6,327 nucleotides of DNA. It comes from Bacteroidales bacterium. Its GTDB lineage: Bacteria > Bacteroidota > Bacteroidia > Bacteroidales > SMBSF39. A program made the position numbers and the translations under genes. Numbering within the stretch: the first letter of the stretch is position 1; each line of letters starts with the position of its first letter. Below the pieces are notes generated by a model. The model saw only the letters and a list, made by a program, of their open reading frames with translations. It made no database searches and was not told the origin of the DNA. Shown one piece after another: positions 1 to 5,628 of this stretch. The stretch is from NCBI GenBank assembly GCA_021107685.1, contig JAIOSH010000029.1, positions 1 through 6,327 of the forward strand, given 5' to 3'.

Positions 1-872
1 CAATAATAAATTTCTCCGAAATCTACCATAGATGCAATAATAGCATTAGTGTCTGTTACACTCATAAATGGTAATATAAAATTTGGGTCAGTACATATTT
101 CATACATATATCCGCTAATACCTGTTATTTCTTCCCATTTTAGTGTTACATCAAGCATTTGATTTGTTGCTCCATTTACCGGTTCTTCTAATTCAACATT
201 GTCAGTTGTTGTGAATGCTCTGTATTCGCACCAATTACAAGTATCACCCTCATGTCTTGCCCTGATCCTCCAAAAATACTCAGTCCCAAAAAAAAGTTCG
301 CTGGCATTAACATAAAAGGTATTATTATTACTAAAAATATTTATGTTTACAGAACCATAAATAGGATTAGTAAAATTTGTATCCAAACTTATTTCGTAAT
401 CAAAATATGTAATTCCGGAAATGTCAACCTTATCACTATTCGGTCCAACAAATTTTTCCCATTCTAATAAAACATCGGGCATTTGACCAACTGCTCCACT
501 ATCAGGGTTATGCAGTTTAACATGTATAAAAGTAATAAAATTGAAAACATCAGACCAATCAGATGTACCTAAATCATCAATTGCCCTGACCTTCCAGAAA
601 TACTCTTGTTCAAAAAAAAGATTTGACGTTTCAAATGAAGATAAATATGTTATTTCTATTGCCGGATTCGAGAATAAAGAATCAAAGTCTAATTGAAGTT
701 CATAACTTACTTGACCGACACCTGCCACAGCACTCCAATCTAAAATAACATCCGGCATTTGATTAGTATCAGCATCTAAAGGCTTAATAAGTGTCGGAGG
801 ATAAACGTCTGTTTGCGCACTAATACTTAGTGTTACTAAAATAGTAATAAATGTAAAAATTATTTTTTTCAT
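1..872 (-). CDS. Secreted FN3-repeat protein, 3' end cut by the window edge
   Basis: This frame starts at ATG 872-870 and stays open to the left edge, giving 290 codons without a stop. Residues 1-19 form a signal peptide (MKK, then a hydrophobic run ending SISA, with cleavage likely before Gln20). At least three fibronectin-III-like repeats follow, at about residues 25-115, 117-222 and 226 onward. Each begins with a P-x(2)-[AG] turn and a motif of the type NQMPDVxLxW (residues 37-46, 129-138, 237-246). Each carries a Y-E-[LI] strand and closes with E-[YI]-[FY]-W, followed by [KR]-[VI]-R-A in the two complete repeats (90-97, 198-205). Such repeats serve as binding or spacer modules in exported Bacteroidota proteins. 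No catalytic domain is visible, and the C-terminus, where a T9SS sorting tail would sit, lies outside the window. The gene follows the 998-residue gene by 47 bp on the same strand. The upstream bases are A/T-rich with no Shine-Dalgarno motif, as is usual in this phylum. The specific function is unknown. Confidence 0.88.
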   Translation of the reverse strand, partial: MKKIIFTFITILVTLSISAQTDVYPPTLIKPLDADTNQMPDVILDWSAVAGVGQVSYELQLDFDSLFSNPAIEITYLSSFETSNLFFEQEYFWKVRAIDDLGTSDWSDVFNFITFIHVKLHNPDSGAVGQMPDVLLEWEKFVGPNSDKVDISGITYFDYEISLDTNFTNPIYGSVNINIFSNNNTFYVNASELFFGTEYFWRIRARHEGDTCNWCEYRAFTTTDNVELEEPVNGATNQMLDVTLKWEEITGISGYMYEICTDPNFILPFMSVTDTNAIIASMVDFGEIYY

Positions 873-919
873 ATTTAAAAATTTTTAATTATTTATAATA
901 TATTATTCAGATTTTTTAT
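873..919 (-). other. Short A/T-only spacer between two minus-strand genes
   Basis: This 47-bp gap is almost entirely A and T. It contains a 12-bp A/T palindrome at 895-906 and a run of A then T next to the downstream start codon. I see no TAnnTTTG box on the minus strand and no GC-stemmed hairpin followed by T residues. The simplest reading is that the 998-residue gene and the FN3-repeat gene are transcribed together. An A/T-rich spacer before a start codon is the usual Bacteroidota substitute for a Shine-Dalgarno site. Confidence 0.5.
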
Positions 920-3916
920 TTATTTTATAACAACAAACTTAGTTGAGCAAGTATTTTCTCCCGCTATCATTTGCAACAAATAAGTTCCTCTAGTCAACGA
1001 ATTTAATTCTAATGGTATATTATGAGTGCCTCTTTCTTTTTTGTTAAGATTGATAGATTTTACAATTCTGCCATTCAAATCATAGATGTTAATTATAACA
1101 TTTGTAGAAGTTTCAAGGCTGAAAGAAACATTAGCATTATTATTTACAGGATTCGGATAAACTTTGATATCAGTTTTATTTGAAACAATTTCAACAGGGT
1201 CATTAATTCCAACAGTAATATATGTTGTATCAATAAATATTCCTCTTCCGTAGGTACCGCAATAAATAGCTCCGTAGTTTGTTGTTTCCGGCCAAGTTAT
1301 ATAAATTGTTTGTCCTGATCCGGGGTCAATAAAAGAAATTGTAAAGCTTTTTATAAATGTAGTTTGTTGTTTTAAAGCAAAAACAGGCACTTTACCAATG
1401 TCTCCGTTATGTTCAACCCATTGACCTGATGTTATGTCTTCGGTTGCCCAAATTCCTTCTTCAGTTCCGACAAGGACAAGCTTACTGCCTTGTGTCATTT
1501 CAATTAATGAAGAATAAACAGGCATTTGTGGTAAATTACCCTGAACACAAGTAAATGTCGGTTCGACATCTAAAGCATTTTCAGTATAATAAACATAATC
1601 AGTATTACCATAATTACCTAAAGTAATAATAACTTTGTTGGCATCATTAGGGTCAACAGCTACAGAAGTAATAACTTGAGTAATTCCTCCTTGGGTAATT
1701 GTTAATTCATCTGTTGCAATTATACAAGATGGACTTCTTACATCAGCTCTATCATAATCATACGCTAATGCAATATTAGCAATCCTGAATAATTTTCCTT
1801 GCTGTGTACCAATAAATAAATAATTAGCATCCTGTGAATATGCTATACATTGTGGATCTCCATCAAAATTAGTATGGTTATCATCAGAAATTAGAAACCA
1901 CTCTGGATCAACTGCAAAATCAAGGACCTGTTTGGTCATCCATATATTATCGGTAGTAGCAATAAACAATTTTGTTGAGACAATATCTTTAACTTTTATT
2001 GAATCGCCCGCTGTAAGTGCAACAGGTAAGGTATAATCAAAAGGACGATAAAAATTATTACTGAATACAACAACATTTTCATTAGCTTCATAATTTTTAT
2101 CAGCTAAAAAATTAACAGAGTCCCTGCTGTTTTGATCATTAATACTTTCCCATAATATTAAAGGTGTAATAAAGTTCCTGTTATCAATGTCATTAATAAG
2201 GAATTTTGAGGAAAAATCTATTCCTTGGGATTCTGATCTTCTCATTCTTAAAGCAACCTCTGTAGTACTAGCTTCCGGGTCAGGTTCTTTAGAATATATA
2301 AACGCATACGGATTTATGAGAGAAATAGCACAATAGCCGCCATCACCACCATCTTCAAAGCCGCTGATTTCATTAAACCAAACTTCTCTTGCATTCATAA
2401 CTGTATTTCCTTCTCCGCTGATATATAATGTGCCGTTATCCTGAGCGCCTCCCATTACCTGTTTTAAATCATTAGAATAAGCAACCGTATAAAACTGTGT
2501 AATATTATAATTTTTATTAAATGCCTGGAATGAATAGTTTCCACCCTCAATAGTAGCTTTTGCTATTCCGCCATCTGTTCCTGTAAAAAAAGTATTATCA
2601 TATCCCGGACGAAATATATAAGTATGATGGTCATTATGGAGATATACAGGAGCATAAATGCTTATATCACTTCCATTGGATTTTTGGGTCCATTGAAAAT
2701 AACCTTCGTTACTTATTTTTTTTCCTTCCCACATATCTATACCACCTAAAAGGACTTTATCAGGATCATTCGGAAAAACAACCAAAGTATTATTATAATA
2801 TCCCTGTTCATTAAATATATTGATTGTGGATTCACCAGGGAAAATAACGGACCAATGTACTCCTTTATCTGTTGATCGGTAAATCCCATATAATGAAGAT
2901 GGATTTTGAATTCCTTCAACTACGCTTGCATATATTATATCAGGGTTTGAAGGGGCAATGGCAAACTCCGTTCTTCCTTCAACATCATTAGGTAAATTAA
3001 AGGTATCGGCAGTTGAATGACAGATAAAATTATTGATATTACCATTGGTAGAAATATAACATTTATTATTAACAGATGCAACAACAATTCCATTTGAGCC
3101 GACCTTTACATCCAGACAATTTCCTGAAAGCAGGTGTGAGCCGGTTGAATCAGAATAAGATGCTGTTGACCAGCCTCCTGTTTCTTTCATTTTTAATCCT
3201 TTGTTTGTTGCGGTCCAAATTTTATTATCGGAAGAAAAGGCTAATTCGTTTATAAAAGCCCATTCTACAGTATCATTATTAATAGTGGGTTGTGTTCCAT
3301 CAACGAGTTCAAAATTATCATTGCTTGTTGATTTAAAAATTCCATGTCCGATAAAACCTTCATTAAAACCAAAATCACTTAATTGGGTATAACCACTTAT
3401 TAAAAATCCCTCGCCTGTTCCCACATAAATTGTTCCGTTTGGAGTTTGCGTTATACATGTAACATTAAGATTGGCAGTTCCATTACTTGTATTAATTTTG
3501 TGCCAGGTTGCCCCTAAATTAGTTGATTTAAAGATACCCCCATTCACACCGGCAGTATAAATGGTTTTATGTTCGGAATCCCTGTTATCAAATAATATTG
3601 CCCTTGTCCTGCCTCCAATGTTATCAGGGCCCATCTCTTTCCATTCAATATCAATTGAAGAACCTGATTTAAACGAATTTGCATTAATTTGTTCTCTCGC
3701 CTTTAATACATCTTTTGGGTCAATTTTTCCTGTAATCTGATTATTCCTGATTTTAGCAAGATACTTTGTAGCTTGCTTTATTCCACGCTTGTTTTCCTGG
3801 ATTTTTGCATTATCAGTATTATTTTCCTTTGTGTCAATACTGGTTGAAGACAGGAAAAAGACTGTAAATCCGATAATTAATGCTAAAAAGCCAAATGGTA
3901 AAGTTTTATTTTTCAT
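920..3916 (-). CDS. T9SS-exported protein with sortilin/BNR-type propeller repeats
   Basis: A complete 998-residue extracellular protein. Residues 1-27 are a hydrophobic export signal. Residues about 30-90 form a charged, propeptide-like linker (YLAKIRNNQITGKIDP at 52-67). From about residue 92 the sequence resembles the sortilin/Vps10-like or BNR propellers common in Bacteroidota: WKEMGPDNIGGRTRAI at 92-107, then blades of the type IYxAGxNGGIFKS. Two Asp-box-like turns appear, STNLGATW (131-138) and STDKGVHW (348-355). Further blade-like strands are TFFTGTDGGIAKA (442-454), YLFIGTQQGKLFRI (699-712) and IYCGTYGRGIF (884-894). Residues about 916-998 are a T9SS type A sorting domain: KVYPNPV (918-924), YDLNGRIV (945-952), RGTYLLQM (976-983). 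This domain directs outer-membrane passage by the type IX system and is normally removed on release or surface attachment. No sialidase catalytic set is evident, so an adhesive or polymer-binding role is inference. The start is the first ATG, just before the hydrophobic segment. Confidence 0.92.
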   Translation of the reverse strand: MKNKTLPFGFLALIIGFTVFFLSSTSIDTKENNTDNAKIQENKRGIKQATKYLAKIRNNQITGKIDPKDVLKAREQINANSFKSGSSIDIEWKEMGPDNIGGRTRAILFDNRDSEHKTIYTAGVNGGIFKSTNLGATWHKINTSNGTANLNVTCITQTPNGTIYVGTGEGFLISGYTQLSDFGFNEGFIGHGIFKSTSNDNFELVDGTQPTINNDTVEWAFINELAFSSDNKIWTATNKGLKMKETGGWSTASYSDSTGSHLLSGNCLDVKVGSNGIVVASVNNKCYISTNGNINNFICHSTADTFNLPNDVEGRTEFAIAPSNPDIIYASVVEGIQNPSSLYGIYRSTDKGVHWSVIFPGESTINIFNEQGYYNNTLVVFPNDPDKVLLGGIDMWEGKKISNEGYFQWTQKSNGSDISIYAPVYLHNDHHTYIFRPGYDNTFFTGTDGGIAKATIEGGNYSFQAFNKNYNITQFYTVAYSNDLKQVMGGAQDNGTLYISGEGNTVMNAREVWFNEISGFEDGGDGGYCAISLINPYAFIYSKEPDPEASTTEVALRMRRSESQGIDFSSKFLINDIDNRNFITPLILWESINDQNSRDSVNFLADKNYEANENVVVFSNNFYRPFDYTLPVALTAGDSIKVKDIVSTKLFIATTDNIWMTKQVLDFAVDPEWFLISDDNHTNFDGDPQCIAYSQDANYLFIGTQQGKLFRIANIALAYDYDRADVRSPSCIIATDELTITQGGITQVITSVAVDPNDANKVIITLGNYGNTDYVYYTENALDVEPTFTCVQGNLPQMPVYSSLIEMTQGSKLVLVGTEEGIWATEDITSGQWVEHNGDIGKVPVFALKQQTTFIKSFTISFIDPGSGQTIYITWPETTNYGAIYCGTYGRGIFIDTTYITVGINDPVEIVSNKTDIKVYPNPVNNNANVSFSLETSTNVIINIYDLNGRIVKSINLNKKERGTHNIPLELNSLTRGTYLLQMIAGENTCSTKFVVIK

Positions 3917-3958
3917 ATTAATTTAATTTGATTATTATTGTTAATAAATTATAATTTT

Positions 3959-3984
3959 AAAAAGTGGCACAAGTTACACTTTTT
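3959..3984 (-). promoter_or_regulatory. Hairpin in the 5' leader of the 998-residue gene
   Basis: An 8-bp perfect inverted repeat, AAAAAGTG at 3959-3966 against CACTTTTT at 3977-3984, encloses a 10-base loop. If the promoter at 4022-4053 is correct, this hairpin lies in the roughly 100-base untranslated leader, starting about 43 bases before the ATG. Only three of the eight pairs contain G or C, so it is weak as RNA. Read on the plus strand it is followed by further T residues and resembles a weak terminator, but no plus-strand transcript is expected to arrive there. A role in leader control is inference. Confidence 0.3.
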
Positions 3985-4021
3985 TTTAATATTCAAATAA
4001 TTTTTTCAAAAAAAACGTCAA

Positions 4022-4053
4022 CAAATATAAAATGAATTATTTTTTTACACAAA
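4022..4053 (-). promoter_or_regulatory. Bacteroidota-type promoter for the minus-strand gene pair
   Basis: Read on the minus strand, TTTG (4053-4050) is followed after 20 bases by TATATTTG (4029-4022). This matches the -33 TTTG and -7 TAnnTTTG boxes known for the primary sigma factor of Bacteroides and Flavobacterium, with spacing in the known range. Transcription would start near 4013-4017, giving a leader of about 100 bases before the ATG at 3916. The DNA is A/T-rich, so chance matches to one box are not rare. Having both boxes at the right spacing upstream of a gene start raises confidence. Confidence 0.55.
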
Positions 4054-4084
4054 AATAAAAGATTTTTTTTAAAAAACAAGCTTT

Positions 4085-4120
4085 AATCAGTTAACGGTTG
4101 ACAAAAATCAGTTAACGGTT
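4085..4120. repeat. Two identical 15-bp direct repeats, 21-bp period (putative operator)
   Basis: AATCAGTTAACGGTT occurs exactly at 4085-4099 and again at 4106-4120, separated by 6 bp. The 21-bp period places both copies on the same DNA face two turns apart, as expected for cooperative binding by a regulator. Each copy contains the palindrome GTTAAC, and the second copy extends into TTAAC-G-GTTAA (4112-4122). A degenerate third copy, AATCAG followed by AGTTAATC, may lie at 4155-4168. The pair lies about 32 bp upstream of the minus-strand -33 box and about 100 bp upstream of the plus-strand -7 box, so it could control either or both genes. The binding protein is unknown. Confidence 0.55.
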
Positions 4121-4221
4121 AAAATCTCCAAAAATAATAACTATTCTGCAAAATAATCAGAGTTAATCTTAAAAATTTTTCATTTTTTTTAATACATTAA
4201 TAAAAAGCTTAATAAAAACAA

Positions 4222-4229
4222 TATATTTG
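4222..4229 (+). promoter_or_regulatory. Bacteroidota -7 box for the peptidase gene
   Basis: TATATTTG followed by C fits the TAnnTTTG -7 consensus exactly. The start of transcription would be near 4234-4238, leaving a short leader of about 25 bases before the ATG at 4260. No clear TTTG or TTG element is visible about 20 bases upstream, so the -33 half is weak. That would fit a promoter helped by an activator, possibly at the repeats at 4085-4120, though this is inference. The leader has no Shine-Dalgarno motif. Confidence 0.45.
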
Positions 4230-4259
4230 CGAATTATTGTGTAAATAATATATATAACA

Positions 4260-5477
4260 ATGATAAAACATAATTTAAAAAATTTATTATTAACAGTAAT
4301 TTTCGGAATATCAATAAGCTCTTTGGCTCAAGATGTTCCTAAAAATGAAAAAGAAGAAAAAGCTTATATTTTTAAAAACATTATTGAAGTTAAAGCCACC
4401 TCTGTAAAAGACCAATCCCGGTCCGGAACATGTTGGAGCTTTGCATGTATCTCTTTTGTTGAATCGGAAATAATCAGGAAAGGAAAGGGAGAATTTGACC
4501 TGTCGGAAATGTTTACCGTTAGAAATGCTTTTTCAAAAAAGGCAATTAATTATGTCAGACTGCACGGAAAAACTAATTTTAGTCCGGGAGGTCAGGCTCA
4601 CGATGTTATCAATGTTATCAGCGAAGATGGTATTGTACCTGAACAGTTTTATAATGGAAAAAATATTGGTGAAGAAAACCATAATCATAATGAAATGGAT
4701 GCTGTTCTTAGGGCAATGCTTAAAGCAGTAATTGGTAAACCAGGTGGAAAGCTTACACCAAAATGGTTTGAAGCCTATAATTCGGTTTTGGATGTTTACC
4801 TTAGGCAAATACCCGAACAATTTACATATCAAAATAAAACCTATACTCCTATTAGTTTTGCAAAAGAATTAGAAATAAATCCTGATGATTATATTGAACT
4901 GACTTCTTATTCTCATCATCCTTTTTATAAAAAAATTATTTTAGAAATACCTGATAACTGGGCATTGGAAGAATATTACAATTTGCCGATAGATGAATTA
5001 ACAGAAATTATGGACCATACTTTAAAAAACGGCTATACTATTTGCTGGGACGGTGATGTAAGTGATAAAGGTTTTTCTTTTAATAATGGTGTTGCAATTA
5101 TTCCTGAAAAAAATTTAGTCAATATGACCGATACAGACAGAGAAAAATGGGAAGGTCTTTCGAAAAAAGAAAAAGAAAAGCAGCTTTACAATTTTGAAAA
5201 ACCAAGGAAAGAAAAAAATATTACCCAGGAAATGCGTCAGGAAAATTTTAATAATTATACTGCAACAGATGACCATCTTATGCACATTGTCGGAATTTCC
5301 GAAGATCAAAATGGTGCAAAATATTATATTACAAAAAATTCATGGGGGGAAAATAGTAATGATTTTAACGGGTATTTAAATATGTCAGAATCTTATATCC
5401 GATTAAATACTATTGCGATAATGGTAAATAAAAATGCTCTTCCACGAAAAATTGCCAAAAAATTAGAAATAAAATAG
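4260..5477 (+). CDS. Exported C1B cysteine peptidase (bleomycin hydrolase/aminopeptidase C-like)
   Basis: A complete 405-residue papain-fold peptidase of the bleomycin hydrolase/PepC type (MEROPS C1B). Members trim residues from peptide N-termini, usually as a hexameric ring. The active site is intact: oxyanion Gln52 and nucleophile Cys58 in QSRSGTCWSFA (52-62), His342 in HLMHIVG (339-345), and Asn360 in KNSWG (359-363). The segment YVRLHGKTNFSPGGQAHD (98-115) also fits this subfamily. Residues 1-24 are a signal peptide (hydrophobic core LLLTVIFGISISSLAQ, cleavage likely before or after Gln24). This one should therefore act in the periplasm or beyond, unlike the cytosolic enzymes of yeast and lactic acid bacteria. 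It has no T9SS tail and ends KKLEIK. In family members the C-terminal residue reaches into the active site and helps set aminopeptidase behaviour; whether that holds here is unknown. It is shorter than the roughly 450-residue cytosolic forms. The TAG stop overlaps the structured element that follows. Confidence 0.93.
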   Translation: MIKHNLKNLLLTVIFGISISSLAQDVPKNEKEEKAYIFKNIIEVKATSVKDQSRSGTCWSFACISFVESEIIRKGKGEFDLSEMFTVRNAFSKKAINYVRLHGKTNFSPGGQAHDVINVISEDGIVPEQFYNGKNIGEENHNHNEMDAVLRAMLKAVIGKPGGKLTPKWFEAYNSVLDVYLRQIPEQFTYQNKTYTPISFAKELEINPDDYIELTSYSHHPFYKKIILEIPDNWALEEYYNLPIDELTEIMDHTLKNGYTICWDGDVSDKGFSFNNGVAIIPEKNLVNMTDTDREKWEGLSKKEKEKQLYNFEKPRKEKNITQEMRQENFNNYTATDDHLMHIVGISEDQNGAKYYITKNSWGENSNDFNGYLNMSESYIRLNTIAIMVNKNALPRKIAKKLEIK

Positions 5478-5597
5478 GGCAACGCCTTAATAAACATTGG
5501 CACTCCCGATAACGGGATTTATAGCATTATGCTGTCCTGATGCCCCGGCAATATTATGTTTGTAAACCGGTATTTGGACCGAAGGTCATTGCCCTAT
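5474..5597 (-). ncRNA. Putative structured RNA (or short palindromic repeat element)
   Basis: This 124-bp stretch has about 44% G+C by hand count, richer than the surrounding DNA. Its ends form a perfect 9-bp inverted repeat, ATAGGGCAA (5474-5482) and TTGCCCTAT (5589-5597). Inside are CCTT/AAGG (5485-5488 with 5582-5585), TCCCG/CGGGA (5504-5508 with 5513-5517, loop ATAA), AGCA/TGCT (5523-5526 with 5530-5533), and GTCC/GGAC (5534-5537 with 5576-5579) enclosing CCGG/CCGG (5545-5548 with 5567-5570). All of these are compatible in one cloverleaf-like fold closed by the terminal stem. GGCA (5499-5502) could also pair with TGCC (5541-5544) as a pseudoknot. The minus strand is favoured because TATATTTG lies at 5611-5604, 6 bases before the first stem base, and the 3' end runs into a T-rich stretch (TATTTTATTTC). 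I do not recognise an Rfam family. The alternative is a MITE-like repeat with terminal inverted repeats, or a large shared terminator for the convergent genes. Confidence 0.5.
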
Positions 5598-5603
5598 AGT
5601 TTG

Positions 5604-5611
5604 CAAATATA
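5604..5611 (-). promoter_or_regulatory. Possible -7 promoter box for the structured RNA
   Basis: Read on the minus strand this is TATATTTG followed by C, an exact TAnnTTTG match. It lies between the stop codon of the C45 gene (5629) and the structured element. A start of transcription 6-9 bases downstream falls at 5595-5598, which coincides with the first base of the element's closing stem at 5597. No TTTG -33 element is visible at the expected distance, and the A/T-rich context allows chance matches. Confidence 0.4.
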
Positions 5612-5628
5612 AAAATTATTAATTTAAT

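Larger units (their letters stand above)
3917..4259. other. Divergent intergenic control region
   Basis: A 343-bp gene-free stretch separates the divergent 998-residue gene (minus) and the C1B peptidase gene (plus). It is very A/T-rich with several A or T homopolymer runs. It contains, from left to right: a hairpin in the leader of the minus gene (3959-3984), a minus-strand promoter (4022-4053), a pair of 15-bp direct repeats (4085-4120) and a plus-strand -7 box (4222-4229). I see no open frame of note here and no tRNA-like sequence. Confidence 0.7.

Noticed and set aside
252..467. A 71-codon open frame on the plus strand
   Set aside because: It lies wholly antisense to the FN3-repeat gene, whose frame has a signal peptide and repeated motifs. 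The plus-strand product has no recognisable features.
3959..3987. Plus-strand rho-independent terminator (hairpin followed by T residues)
   Set aside because: No plus-strand gene ends there, and the stem is mostly A-T pairs. It is better described as a weak leader hairpin of the minus-strand gene.
4098..4126. Classical sigma-70 -35 box TTGACA at 4098-4103
   Set aside because: There is no TATAAT-like -10 at 16-18 bp, and Bacteroidota use a different consensus. The match arises from the end of the first direct repeat.
4495..4832. Open frames in other registers on both strands inside the peptidase gene
   Set aside because: They overlap the conserved papain-fold coding frame and encode low-complexity products with no start signals of their own.
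5534..5587. Hammerhead-like ribozyme core (CTGATG followed later by CGAA)
   Set aside because: The CTGATGA core lacks its final A, the GAAAC half is incomplete, and the flanking stems do not fall in hammerhead order.
5474..5597. Integron attC-like site (the length, and GGGCAAC near one end, resemble the 120-bp class of attC)
   Set aside because: The ends do not fit the RYYYAAC/GTTRRRY core sites, and the interior folds as several separate hairpins rather than one long imperfect hairpin. No integrase or cassette array is visible.
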